Assembly: GCA_033239005.1 (NCBI GenBank)
Contig: BSQZ01000028.1
Coordinates: 4,206,501 to 4,270,500, forward strand
DNA from: Lamellibrachia satsuma
Taxonomy: Eukaryota > Annelida > Polychaeta > Sabellida > Siboglinidae
Direction: 5' to 3'
DNA: 64,000 nt
A program made the translations under genes and the position numbers. This document shows, piece after piece, positions 32,520 through 44,639 of the stretch. The first letter of the stretch is position 1, and each line of letters begins with the position of its first letter. A model generated the notes under the pieces. That model did not search any database. It was given only the letters and a program-made list of their open reading frames with translations, and was not told where the DNA came from.

Positions 32520-32985
32520 TTTTATGGTGGTAGTATTAACATATGAAACTATCCCCACATAATTGTGCTAGAATCAACACTTTTACATTTCTGAACTTCA
32601 TAAAGAGTGATCTTTACAGTGATACTACACATGAGGATCTTTAATAAATAAATAAAACATTCTTAAATATATGCATTTTGGAAATTGGCGTAAAATTTTC
32701 TTGACGGTGGCAACATCTAAATATTAACATCTTCCCATAGAACTAAGCTAGAGTCAAAATGTTTGCATTTGTGAACATTTTAAACAGTTACAATGATACT
32801 ACACTTGAAGGATATTTAATAACAGATGTTGTTAAAGTGATGGATTTTGGACATTTGCTTGAAATCGGCAGACACTTCTTGACGGTGGCGATTTTTAAAT
32901 ATTAATATCTTCCCCTAGAATTAAGGTAGAGTCAAAATGTTTGCATTTCTGAACTTCTGAAATAGTGGCCTTTGCGAAGATACTA
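32520..32985. repeat. About 179-bp tandem repeat (2.5 diverged copies)
   Basis: The blocks ttgacggtggc (32701 and 32879) and the preceding cccata.aactaagctagagtcaaaatg-type sequence recur with a spacing of about 178-179 bp. Confidence 0.75.
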
Positions 32986-33450
32986 CACGTGTGGGGTACA
33001 GAAAACCTCTGACATGTTTAATGTAGAGTGCTGCAGGGCCCGCATTCTCGAACGACTTAAAGAATCGTAACTCCAGTTTTTTGCAAATATGGCGGCGAAA
33101 CAGCGTAACTTTACTACGACATTTTCGTAAGTGCTATTCTCGAAACATCTAAGATACGAATTTGCGTAAATATGGGGTACATTTTTGCGTAAAGCTACGA
33201 CAGGTCGCGTCGCTTTTTCGTAAGTTCTGTGCCCTGTATTCAGACGGCGATTTCGCCGCAACCGAGTGTTACGGCGTCTTGAGGAAGTATTTGTGGGTCT
33301 CGGCGACATCCAGGTATGTACTTGCATCTTGCATCTGCCGTGTTTTGAAAGCGGCACCCAAGCCTTACCAATGGCAATGCAATGGGTGTTATAATACAAT
33401 TATGTAGGCAAGTTTAAATACACTTGAACCGCGATTTATATTACACAATT
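32986..33450. other. CpG-containing segment with repeated attctcgaa motifs; no gene recognised
   Basis: attctcgaa...cgtaa-type blocks recur at 33042 and 33132 around several cgtaa/ttacg words, suggesting a decayed DNA-transposon end. Open frames on both strands overlap and show no known domain. Confidence 0.3.
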
Positions 33451-33468
33451 CCTATATATTGATGGTGT

Positions 33469-35095
33469 ATGGCAAGTGTCTCAACTCCAGAATTGGTAGC
33501 TAAGAAAATAAAGGCAATGAAGGATAACAAATCACCGGGAGTGGATGGGATTCCTCCAAAATTATTAATGGAAACAGTAGAACAAATCAGTATACCACTT
33601 GCAAGAGTATTCAACTTGTCATTAAAAGAGGGAGTTGTTCCGTCTGAATAGAAAGAAGCAAACATCATACCATTATTTAAAAAGGGTTCGAGAAATAAGT
33701 CAGAAAATTACAGACCAGTGAGTTTAACGTCAGTGATTTGTAAATTATTAGAAAGGTTAATTAAAGACCATATGGTGGACTTCCTCGTTAAGCATAAATT
33801 ATTAAATTCATCTCAACATGGATTCCTTAAAGCGAGGTCATGCTTAACAAATATGTTATGTTTTTTGGAAGAAATCACTAAGTGGATAGACGTGGGATCG
33901 CCAGTAGATATTATCTACCTAGATTTTCAGAAAGCTTTTGACAAAGTGCCACATCAAAGATTACTACTTAAATTAAAAGCCCATGGTATCGGGGATAGCA
34001 TAACTGACTGGATAGAACAATGGCTGACTGACAGAAGACAACGAGTTGTAGTAGATGGAGAAGTTTCAAATTGGAAATCGGTTTTGAGTGGGGTACCTCA
34101 AGGATCAGTATTAGGACCTATATTATTCTTAATATATACCAATGACTTGGACGACAGTATAACAAGTAACGTACTGAAATTTGCGGACGACACAAAACTG
34201 TTTAGAAAGGTTAATACTGATGGTGATAAACAACATCTACAAAACGATCTAGACAGATTAGTGAAATGGTCTGAGAAACGGCAGATGCTGTTCAATTTTG
34301 GGAAATGTAAATGCCTACATACAGGACATGGGAACTTGAATGTAAACTATAAAATGGGAGATACTGTTCTGGGTACTACTGTAAAAGAAAAGGACTTAGG
34401 AGTTACAATAAGCGCTGATATGAAAGTTCCAGAGCAGTGTGGTATTGCAGCTTCAAAGGGTAATCAAATTCTTGGATTGATTAGAAGAAACAACATAGAA
34501 CGGAAAAAAGTTAATTATACCTCTTTATAAAGCAATAGTTAGATCTCATTTAGAATACTGTATACAAGCATAGAGACCATATCGTAAGAAGGATATAGAT
34601 ACGCTTGAACGCATACAAAGGAGAGCAACAAACATGATTCCAGAACTTAGAGACCTTAGTTATGAAGAACGCCTGAAAGAATGTGGTTTAACAACTCTAG
34701 AGACAAGGAGGTTAAGAGGAGATCAGATTGAAGTTTTTAAGATATTGAATGGGTATGAAAATATTGATAGAAATATGTTTTTTTCACTCAAGAAGGATAG
34801 CAGAACTAGAGGACATGAGGTAAAATTAGTAAAGGATCAATGTAGATTGGACATCAGGAAGCACTCGTTCTCACAGAGGGCAATAAATGAATGGAATAAA
34901 TTGTCTACAGATTGTGTAACTGCTAGTAGCGTGAATATGTTTAAAAATAAGGTTGACACATATCTCAGGAGGGCGGGTTATAAGTAGATGAACATTGTTG
35001 GACTCTCGATAAGCCAATGGCTTTCTTGTCCACTTGCCATCTGGGCCTTTGGCTTGGATGGCAAATCTTGTTAAATCTTGTTAAACTTCCCATCT
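33469..35095 (+). pseudogene. CR1-like LINE copy, 5'-truncated
   Basis: Nearly identical in translation to the RT of the 20.6-24.7 kb element, starting at the ELVARKIKAMKDNKSPGVDG block. It carries a stop at 33649 (TGG to TAG after VVPSE), a frameshift near 34490 after GLIRRNN, and another W-to-stop near 34575 (QA*RPYRKKD). The C-terminus is complete (KVDTYLRRAGYK, stop at 34985-34987) and the 3' end finishes with tandem ATCTTGTTAA-type repeats near 35065-35085. Confidence 0.93.
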
Positions 35096-35689
35096 CCCAC
35101 CTGTTTTGGGGACCAATCTCCCACCAAATTTGAGAGTCCACCTCCCATCATAATGATTTATTAATGCTACAAACACATTATATTTCGAGATCTTAGAACA
35201 ATTGACAATCGTGACGTAAATTATATAACATACAATCCTGTTGTATTATATACAAGTACATGCTATTGCTTCTGCCTGTCATCCCACCAAACCATTGCAA
35301 TGTGATGTGTATAACGAAAATTACATTTCTTTATGGTTACTCTAAAATGTGTATCCAGTTCGTAGAATGGCTGGTGTTTTGTTTATATTTACACTGATAA
35401 ACAATAGCTGTAAAAGGGTAACCATATTCCTAACATGTTGTATGCCTAAGTAAACCACACAGCTCAGAAGCAGAACATTTAATGTAATTGTAAAATTGCA
35501 TACAATACAATTGTTATGCACAGTACTGTATCATTTCAAACACGTGATTACTAATAAATACCAGTGTTGATAATCTGTGTAGTTCCATCCACCTACACAA
35601 TATCCCACGTCTTCTTCGAATGGACAAGAAAAACATTTGCAGACCAAACTTTGAATTAATAAGTGAGTAAAATATAGTGTTCATTGGCA
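35096..35689. other. Spacer between inverted CR1 copies, no gene
   Basis: About 600 bp of AT-rich sequence with no recognisable feature, lying between the facing 3' ends of two CR1 copies. Confidence 0.6.
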
Positions 35690-36920
35690 AGATTTAACAA
35701 GATTTGCCATCCAAGCCAAAGGCCCAGATGGCAAGTGGACAAGGAAGCCATTGGCTTATCGAGAGTCCAACAATGTTCATCTACTTATAACCCGCCCTCC
35801 TGAGATATGTGTCATCCTTGTTTTTAAACATATTCTCGCTGTTAGCAGTTACACAATCCGTATACAATTTGTTCCATTCATTTATTATCCTCTGTGAGAA
35901 CGAGTACTTCCTGATATCCAATATACACTGATACTTTACTAATTTTACCTCATGTCTTCTAGTTCTGCTACTTTTTTGAGTGAGAAAAACATATTTCTAT
36001 CAACATTTTTACACCCATTCAATATCTTAAAAACTTCAATCTGTCCTCTAGTTCTGCTATTTTTCTTGAGTGAGAAAAACGTATTTCTATCAATATTTTC
36101 ATACCCATTCAATATCTTAAAAACTTCAGCCTGATCTCCTCTTAATCTCCTTGTCTCTAGGGTTGTTAAACCACATTCTGTCAGGCGTTCTTCATAACTA
36201 AGGTATCTCCTGTGTATGCGTTCAAGCGTATCAATATCCTTCCTACGACACGGTCTCCACGCTTGTAGACAGTATTCTAAATTAGGTCTAACTACTGCTT
36301 TATACAGAGGTGTAATTAGTTTTGTTCTGTTTCTCCTAATCAACCCAAGAAATTTATTACCCTTTGAAGCTGCAATACTACACTGATCTGAAACTTTCAT
36401 ATCATCACTTATTGTTATTCCTAAGTTTTTTTACAGTACTACCTATAACAGTATCTCCCATATTATAGTTCATATCAAAGTTCCCGTGTCCTGTATGTAG
36501 GCATTTACTTTTCCCAAAATTTAATAACAGCTGCTAATATTTCAGACCACTTAATTTGTCTAAATCGTTTTGTAAATGTTGTTTATCGCCATCAGTGTTA
36601 ACCTTTCTAAACAAGTTTGTGTAATCCATGGAAATTGTTGGTCGTCACCTCCTGTATTCTCTAGATATTTCCATTGTATGTGTCCATGGTTAAAATCTCC
36701 CATCATGAACACTCCCCTTACGTCACTTCCTTTACTAATCCAATAGTTACTGTTGAATTTCCTGAAACTATCTTGCAGCTTCATCGCAATCTACTTCCCT
36801 TTCTAATTTTATTTCATAAGCCTGAATAGATTCTTTAATATATAAAATAACTCCCCCTCCCCTTCTTCCTATTGGATCTCTCCTAAACATTACGTATCCC
36901 ATCAGTCCTAATTCTGCATA
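35690..36920 (-). pseudogene. CR1-like LINE copy, degenerate and rearranged
   Basis: Same family in inverted orientation. The 3' tail and 3' end match at 35693-35820, then diverged RT C-terminus (GLIRRNRTKLITPLYKAVVRP, EYCLQAWRPCRRKDIDTLERI). A short internal duplication of FKILNG.ENIDRNMFFSLKK occurs at 35980-36110. At about 36620 the RT palm is joined directly to endonuclease sequence (GDFNHGHIQW), so an internal segment is deleted. It ends where a Gypsy LTR begins. Confidence 0.88.
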
Positions 36921-37056
36921 TGTTATTATAGTGTATTACACACGTTTTATTATTCCAATGAAAAACATGGCAGACTGCTCACAGCCAGGGAGCGGTCGCT
37001 CATCGCCTTGCCACAGGGAGCATGCATAAATGCCCATTGAACACCAATACACTACA
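36921..37056 (-). repeat. Gypsy 3' LTR (136 bp) with adjacent polypurine tract
   Basis: On the minus strand this block begins TGTAGTGTATT and ends ACACTATAATAACA, so it has TG...CA ends. Immediately upstream (minus strand, 37068-37057) lies GGAAGGGAGGAG, a polypurine tract, exactly where plus-strand priming is needed. The matching 5' LTR is missing. Confidence 0.75.
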
Positions 37057-37246
37057 CTCCTCCCTTCCAAATGTTACGTATCAAGAACATTTAAACAACC
37101 TGGTTCAGCTACTCCACATCTACAACATGACAACGCAGTCCCTGCATTCAACGTCCGTTATTTAGTCCATTACTAGCAATGTCATTTTAGTACAGGCTTA
37201 ACCAGGGTCTATGTCCTTAATTAAACTGGACATCGTTTTTCTACTG

Positions 37247-38134
37247 TCACAAATCCAGCTTCTCTGGAGACTTCCTGATTCTTGTGGACCTTCTCACAGA
37301 ATAGTCCACTGCCCTCGGTATCTGCACAGGAATTGCCGGTCTCACGGGATGGTTCACTGCCATCGGTGTCTGCACTGGAATTGGCGGCCTGTCTTCTTCT
37401 GCTTCGACTGCTGTTCCTGTCGATTCGTCAACCACTGGTACCTCCACTGCACTAGGTACCATGATGATGTCAGGGGCTCTGAGTTGGTCACTATGCCTCT
37501 GCCATACAGTAGCTTCTTCTACCAGCACCGCTTACGATCTGGTACCCTTCTTCTCTTGTATGGTACCAGGTACCCACTTTTGATCGTTGCGATAGTGTCT
37601 TACCGCTACTCTGTCTCCAACTTCAAATGCTCTGTGTTGCCCTCTCCTCTCCTCTACTGACGTGGCCTACTGATTCTCCACAGTCTTTCTGGTGTTGGGT
37701 CTTATGACATCTAGTCTTGTTCGCAGTCCTCGCCCCATCAGTAACATTGCCGGGGAATCACCAGTTGTGGCATGTGGAGCGTTTCTGTAGGCAAACAGAA
37801 ATTGGGCCAGGTGTCGTTTTATTGCACCCGAGTCGCCTCTCGCTGATCTCATGGCCTGTTTGAATGTCTGAACGAAGCGTTCCACCTGCCCGTTGGTCGC
37901 TGGGTGGTAGGGTGCAGAAAATGTGTGTCTGATGTTGTTTGCTTTCGTGGAGTTTCGGAAAACTTCGATTGTGAATTGACTTCCGTTGTCACTGTGAAAG
38001 TGTTTTGGTAGACCATACCTTGCAAACACATCTCGTAATAGTTCCACCATTTTCTCTGATGATGCCGAGACTGTCGGTAGTACCTCGGGCCATTTGTTGT
38101 GTGCGTCGACCGCTATTAAGAACATCCGTCCCAT
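37247..38134 (-). pseudogene. Gypsy integrase core and C-terminal tail (broken)
   Basis: Catalytic triad positions are visible: AVDAHNKWPEV (Asp), HSDNGSQFT (Asp) and NGQVERFVQTFK (Glu), between 38134 and 37670. A separate frame (37528-37247) encodes a Pro/Val-rich tail ending RRSTRIRKSPEKLDL. The zinc-binding N-terminus is disrupted upstream near 38200-38350. Confidence 0.88.
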
Positions 38135-38371
38135 AAACGGTCCAGCGTAATCTACATGAATACGCTGTCATGGTTTTGCAGGCCATTTCCACGGATGAAG
38201 TGGCACAGTAGGAGCTTCAAACTGGACTCTCTGGCATCCTTGACATTTCGTGGCCAGAGGCTCTATATCTTTATCTATCCCAGGCCACCAAACATAGCTA
38301 CATGTCAGCCCCTTCATTTTCACAACACCGGTGTGACCAACGTGTAACTCCTGGAGGATCTGGCTGCGTAA

Positions 38372-39817
38372 CTACGGTGGCACCAGGACACGTATTCCCC
38401 ACATGATGCATCCGTGGAATACACTCAGCTCATAGCGCTTGGCGAAGAATGGTTCAAGTCCCTCTGGACAGATCGTCGGCCATCCTTGCTGTGTCCTCTC
38501 AAGAACCTTTGACATGACGGGGTCCTTGCTGGACTCCGTCTTGATGGTCGCTGCCGTGACAGGTAGGGTTTCCACGTGGTCCATGTAGAATATATCCACC
38601 ACATCAGGAGATGTCTTCCCCGTTTTCAAGGGTAACCTCGAAAGTCCATCTGCTTTTGTATGTTTCAAAGAGCTTTTATAGACTATGTCATAGTCGTGTG
38701 CTGCTAGCTGTAGGGCATACCGTTGCAACCTTGCAGCTGTCATTGCTGGAATACTCTTCCCTGGATGAAAGATAGCTGTGAGGGGTTGGTGATCTGTCAC
38801 CAGCATGAATCGTCTTCCAAACAGGTACTGGTTGAACTTCCTAACTCCCCACACGAGTCCCAGTGCCTCTTTGTCTATCTGGCTGTAATTTCGTTCAGCC
38901 TTGTTTAAAGTTCGCGAGGCGAACGCGATTGGTTTCTCCAATCCATCTGGCATCTTATGACTGAGTACGGCGCCAAAACCATATCAGATGCGTCGCACGC
39001 TACTCTGATCGGCAAGTCCGGATCATAATGAATGAACGAGAACTTGTTCCGAAGTGATCAGACTCTTCACTTCATCAAACGCCTGTTCACACTCCTTCGA
39101 CCACATCCACTTTTGATCCTTCTCTAGCAACTGGTTTAGGGGATATAACACACTAGCCAAGTTGGGTAAAAACCTGTGGTAGTAATTCACCAGTCCAAGA
39201 AATCCTCTTAAACTACTGACATCTTGAGGGTGTGGTGCCTTCTGCACGGCCTCTATCTTGGCCTTTGTGTTGTGCAGACCATCGTGATCAATCTCATGGC
39301 CACAGTACTCAATCCGTTCCATGAAGAACCGGCACTTCTTCGCATTGATCCGCAAGTCCTTCTCTGCCAGCCTCCTTAGGACTGCCTCTGGGTTTTCCAG
39401 ATGTTCAGCATCAGACTTTCCTGTAACAATGATGTCATCTAGCATCACCTCCACGCCAGGGATTCCTTGTAGGGTCTACTCCATTGCCCTCTACCATATC
39501 GAGGGTGCTGTTTTAATCCCGAACGGCAGCCTATTATACTTAAACAGGCCCATGTGTGTGTTGATTGTGACGTATTTCTTTGGGTCCTCCTCTACCTCCA
39601 TCTGCAGATAAGCATTCTTGAGGTAAATTTTGCTAAATCTCTTGCCTCCGTCCATCTTGGCGAAAATATCTTCGATACGTGGTAACGGATATTTATCTTC
39701 CCGGAGCACTGGGTTGATTGTCACTTTATAGTCCCCACAGAGACGTACATCCTTTGTTTCTCGCTTTGCCACCGGTACCACTCCGGATGCCCACTGGCTA
39801 TACTCGACAGGGGACAT
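38372..39817 (-). pseudogene. Gypsy reverse transcriptase and RNase H (broken)
   Basis: RT blocks: SGVVPVAKRETKDVRLCGDY, YPLPRIEDIFAKMDGGKRFS, then YLKNAY where LDL.AY is usual, THMGLFKYNRLPFGIKTAP, and after a shift the catalytic box reads VMLDDIIVTG. GFLGLVNYYHRFLPNLA and EQAFDEVKSLI follow. RNase H is at 38953-38372 (AFASRTLNKAERNYSQIDKE, FMLVTDHQPLTAI). The altered first catalytic block and the frame breaks at about 39470 and 39000 make it inactive. Confidence 0.9.
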
Positions 39818-39860
39818 GATTCCCTCTTTTTTGGAGCCTTTCTAGCTCCTTCTCAAAGTA

Positions 39861-40945
39861 CTATTTGATCGCATATGGCACGATTCGTGGCTTGCAGAAC
39901 TTCGGTTGAACACCTTCCTCCACGGTGAGCTTTGCTTTCACACCTTTTAATGTCCCTAAACTTTCCATGCTTACCAACTTGTACTTGGCCAGCAGCCGCT
40001 GAACTTGCTTGTTGGCATCCTTCAGGGAAATATCCTTGCTAGTCCCGTCATATGACTTCAGGGAGTGGATCTCTCCCCAATCGAGCTTGATCTCCCAAAA
40101 CCAATCACGACCGAACAGCACTTGTCGACCGCCTTTGATAACGTATAAGTCCAGCTTCACCTTCTGCTTCTTGTGCTTGACCTGGACACGAAGCTTTCCT
40201 TCGGGGACAACCAACTCCCCTGTGTAGGTTCGGAGAGTTACTGATGTAGGCTGGAATTCATGTTTCTGGAACATTTCCTTGTACACATGGTGTGGGATTA
40301 CTGAATATGCCGACCCAGTATCGACCTCCATTTTAAGCGGTTGCCCGGCTATCCGCAGTGTCGTCCAAATCATGTCAGTTCTGCTTTTTGGTTTTGTTAA
40401 CTGGTGAACCGCATCTAGGGTGTGTAACCCATTGCTCCACTCGTTGTCATCACTACCATTGCTACTGTCACCTTTGGCAGCTGACATTTGGTTCACCTTT
40501 CTGCTTTTCTTGTAGTGTTTGTTTTTGTCAACAAACCGACACACGGCCCTGATGTGGCCCGGCTTCCCACATCCGTGGCAGATTTCGTCTCTGAAGCGAC
40601 AATCGCCCGACCTGTGCCCGCGGCCATTACATCTGTAGCATATGTAATTTCTTCTCGGTTCTCCGTCTCTCTGTCTCTTCTGACGTGGCTGCTGTTGAGA
40701 ATACAGCTTGTGGACAGATGCAGTAGCCTCTCCGTGTCTATTTTGCAGTTCGTCAGTGTCACGACTAGCTGTTTCGTCTATTTTCGCTGTTTCGATAGCA
40801 GTTTCCAGACTTAGGTTTTTGACTTTTACCAGCTTCTTCTGTGTTGACTCCGATCGTAGACCCAACACAAACTGGTCTCTCAGGGCTGGTCTGCCTACAT
40901 GTTCTCTCATCCACATCCTCAAAGCACCATCGTAGTATTTCCAAA
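39861..40945 (-). pseudogene. Gypsy gag C-terminus and aspartic protease (5'-truncated)
   Basis: An open frame of about 353 codons. It starts inside gag (ALRDQFVLGLRSESTQKKL), then two CCHC zinc knuckles (CYRCNGRGHRSGDC and CHGCGKPGHIRAVC), then a retropepsin-like domain with MEVDTGSAYSVIP as the active site and VLFGRDWFWEI as the second conserved block. It stops where the RT frame should continue. Confidence 0.9.
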
Positions 40946-40959
40946 CTGTCCGAAAACGA

Positions 40960-41190
40960 CCACATCCTGATCCAAAGACTGGAGTCGGTGAGTCGGGAGT
41001 GAGGCCATGACCACTCCAGCTTCCCGAGCCATATCAGTTGCAGCCAAATTCTTTGTGTGGGTCACGTGGCTATCGAGTATGAACACAACAATTTCCTCCT
41101 TCGTTGGTTTAACAAAATCTAAGAAATGTCACAGCTAAGTAACAAACCCCTCATTGGACATCCAGCCTTTGCCCCCGGAGGTCCAACATT
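40960..41190 (-). pseudogene. pogo/Tigger-type DDE transposase fragment
   Basis: Minus-strand reading gives GWMSNEGFVT, HFLDFVKPTKEE, VFILDSHVTHTKNLAATDMA, REAGVVMASLPTHRLQSLDQ and VVVFGQFG. This matches the middle of the DDE_1 domain (the second Asp in LD.H, and the LPTH..QSLD block) of pogo-like transposases. A stop interrupts it near 41125. The helix-turn-helix and C-terminal parts are absent. Confidence 0.8.
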
Positions 41191-43553
41191 TGTCAGTTCT
41201 ATGTTCGTCCTCTTCCGTTAATTTATGACCATTCGTACTAAATTTATGTAAACCCTCATAAATTCCAAGTCTTTGGTAGTCCAAAACAATGTAAATTTGC
41301 CTGTGACCAAATGTATTCAGTTACAAGTTCCCTCGATTGGACCACTTAGCAACTTCCTTTATTTGCATTATTATAATTGGTCCCTTGTCAAATATTACTT
41401 TCTGGTAATCAATAAACTGTGTTGGAATATTACACACATCTATTGATGGCATACCCTTGCGTGGGTCACTGGTCCAATTATGGCAACTGCGGTGGTCCAA
41501 TCGTGGAATTTCACGTGTTAAAAATGTTGCATTGTCATCACAAGCAGACGACATCCACTTTAAAATTCTTATTATCGCTACATACGTTGGGCTCCTATAC
41601 TCTTGATGGACACACATGTTTGCCTGTAAGTATAACCAAGGGTTCTGTACTGATAACTGATCACGGTCTGATTATTTTATCGGGGACATAGAAAACCTAC
41701 TTTCGGTGATAAATATTTAAAGAGTACTGCTATTTCTTCGAAACTTACCGTGTTATCCGAAATGCCAATGATGAATGACATAATCGATAGAGGATGCCAC
41801 GGTATACAGTAATATGGAATCAGCACTGGTCCGTTCGAGGAACTGGTGCAATCCCTGCAACTCTCCTCTATAGTGTAAAAAGTAATATAACGTATGTTTT
41901 TTTTTTATAAAACTGTGGATCACGACATCAAAGTTTGCTGTCGTGTGAACTAAGAACAGCGCACATTGACACTATCTTTAATCCGTGGATATTTTGATGT
42001 ACTTAGGGGCGAAGTCATATTGATTGCCGACTCGAGACGGTAGGTGCAAGGTTTCGTTACCTTAATATGTCTAAAGGAGTACACGGACACTGTGATTGAT
42101 ACCAGCTAACTATTCGATTGCCACATTATCTACAAAGCGTGACGTTTAAACGACGGTGATATGAAGCTAGCTTGCAATGAAGAAAATGTTCACATATTTG
42201 GCTGCTCGGTTGCATTGTTCACAGTTGCAATTCGACAGTCTCGTGTTTGTTGTTGAAGCTGACTGCCTGCATCGAGAACATCGTCACGTCTTTGGGACGG
42301 TCTAGAACTGAGCCTCATCTGGTGCATCTAACATTTCGCGAGACGTACGTACTTTTGTGACAACCTACACAGTTTGGTTTGTGCAACAAGGTAATGAACA
42401 TAACTGTTTACATGCTCCCTGGTATGCTCTCATTATCATCTCAGGTTTTCTCCAGTTGGACAGTAGTTACCATAAACTGGGGTAACTTTAGCTCCATGTG
42501 ATGACTTTGGCCTAGGACAAAACAAATAGTTATTATGACACCTGGGCCCTCAGCATGCGCTCCATTAAAAAATGGCAGCATTAGTGTCATGCAACATCAC
42601 TATGTTAACGATTCTGAGAATGTGGTCCTTATTAACGTGAATGTTCAGAGAGAATTACGACAGATAAATGCTTGAACATTTTAATAAAAATTCCGAATGG
42701 TGTGCAACTTGAACGTGGACAGCCCAGGCCACAGGGGCTGGACTAAACATTTATTGACAGTATAAGACTTAACAATGATAGCATCTAAGATTCCATGGAG
42801 TTGGAGACTAAATATAAATTTAGTATGGCATATTCCCACTTTTAGTACTTTGGGAAATTTAAGCTAGGGTGATTTTGGCCCATCTTAAATTGCAGGGAGA
42901 AGTTTGACTTTGTTTTAGAGGGACCAAATTCTCAGATTCCGTAGAAACGGATGCAACGTTATACAACTACCGCCATTTTGGTGAATGGAATGCATGCGGA
43001 GGTCCCATGTGTCATGACGGTTTGCTCCCTACTTTTTTCATATTATCATTGTAAATAATCAAATATTTATAACTAAGCAGACATTATGTAGGGTCCTAGA
43101 TTTAACATGTAGTTACTATGCAGTAGACATCATTCAATTGGTAGTCTCTTGGTCTTTGTGTTATCACCGAGGATACACGTTTTCCAGAGCGATCTTTTAA
43201 AAAATGGACCATGGTCACCCCAGTTTTCGGTACGTATGTTTGCGTGGTGAGTCAAAACCCTGGGAATGTTGAATATTATATTATATAGCAAAGTAGCTGT
43301 CATGACATCATGTTACCACTGCATGAATAAGTGAACTGACATTGTGTCGCATTTTTAATCGCACATGTCTAAATTTGCAATTGAAATACTGTAGTAAATG
43401 TGCCATGTTTGTTTACGTGCTTATTATTTGGTCAACACTGCGATCAGCTTAGCGTTACATAGCATAAATAACGAGCATTCTAATTGTCTCTGTGACACGT
43501 GTACATAAGCAATGACCTTGCTAGTAAATATACGATTTCTGGTATTTCAGATC
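41191..43553. other. Intergenic, no gene recognised
   Basis: AT-rich unique-looking DNA. Short overlapping open frames at 41321-41691 occur on both strands without known domains. Nothing else is supported. Confidence 0.5.
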
Positions 43554-44126
43554 TTAGGTCAAGGTCGTCAACCTTTCAGACAAAATACTTTTCAGTTGCC
43601 ATGCTATGCCTGTATGTGGATAGGGCGATGTCTTAGCTTTATTAAAAAAATATAAGGCCAAAGTTGTCTGCATAAATGTTGAGTGGTAACGCAACATTTT
43701 GCAAATTTCTCTACCCAGAATAGTGTAGCTTATACAAAGCTTACGTTTTTTTAATAACCAAACACTGCTACATTTTGTTTTTACAATTGTCTGTAAATAT
43801 TGATAATTTGTTAACTGCAATAATTTATTAACTTTTCCAGTTATTTGCCGATCTTTGCTGAGTTCAACCGGGTCATTTCCTGAGCGAAAAACATTGGTGC
43901 CATCAGCAAAAGGAGTAGAATTTAACAGTGATTATGTACTGCAGATATCATTTATATATAATATGAAGAGCTTAGGTCCTAAAATTGAGCCCTGTGCAAC
44001 TCCACGTTGTACCTTTAATAAATTATCAATATTTACATTGGTGGCCATTATAGGTAGCATTTCGTGGGCTGTGTGGAACATGTGTCCAATAATTTTCGTT
44101 ACATTTTCACAGCACATTATAAACAT
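43554..44126 (-). pseudogene. LINE reverse transcriptase fragment
   Basis: Minus-strand text VQRGVAQGSILGPKLFILYINDI (44030-43960) is the RT block before the catalytic box. After a shift it continues FADGTNVFRSGNDPVELS, where FADD has become FADG, and a degraded thumb follows to 43554. The rest of the element is absent. Confidence 0.8.
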
Positions 44127-44413
44127 TAATTAACAGATCTCGTGTGGGTTATACGTGAAAACGGCCTACCTCGTTTTTCGGAAGAAAAAACAAGCCGACA
44201 CCCCTCAATTTCGACCCTGTCTGGTGAGTAGTGACTGATTTTGAAATGTTGTTGCTTTCTCCAGAACAGCCACTGTGCTGGCATGCGGCGAAATAAGGGG
44301 TCAGGCGACAGCTACACGAGTTTGCAGCGGAAATCTTACAGACGAATGCAGTGCGTAAAATATGCAATTTAGCCGTCTTCAGTGATTTAATTTGCAAAGA
44401 ACTAACTGTATTC

Positions 44414-44455
44414 AGCCAGCCAGTCAGCCAGTCAGCCAGCCAGCCAGCCAGCAAA
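44414..44455. repeat. (CAGC)n / (CAGT)n microsatellite
   Basis: cagccagtcagccagccagc tetranucleotide run. Confidence 0.9.
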
Positions 44456-44639
44456 GTGGTAATGTTTGAAATGTCCGACCTTAGGCTTTGGCAGCGAGAT
44501 GTATGTTGCAGTGTGAAGACGTGTAGATATTTTGGTGGTGATATCCCGAAACACCAGTACTGCTGTAGGTGGGGTATTAATATTTGGCGAACCGACGTAG
44601 CTACTCCGGGTCAAAGGTGCCGCGGAGGCCGGTTCTGGG

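Larger units (their letters stand above)
36921..40950 (-). mobile_element. Ty3/Gypsy retrotransposon, 5'-truncated and decayed
   Basis: Minus-strand order: partial gag, zinc knuckles, protease, reverse transcriptase, RNase H, integrase, C-terminal tail, polypurine tract, LTR. The 5' end stops inside gag near 40950, directly beside a pogo transposase fragment. Frameshifts and stops divide pol into at least five pieces. Confidence 0.92.
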
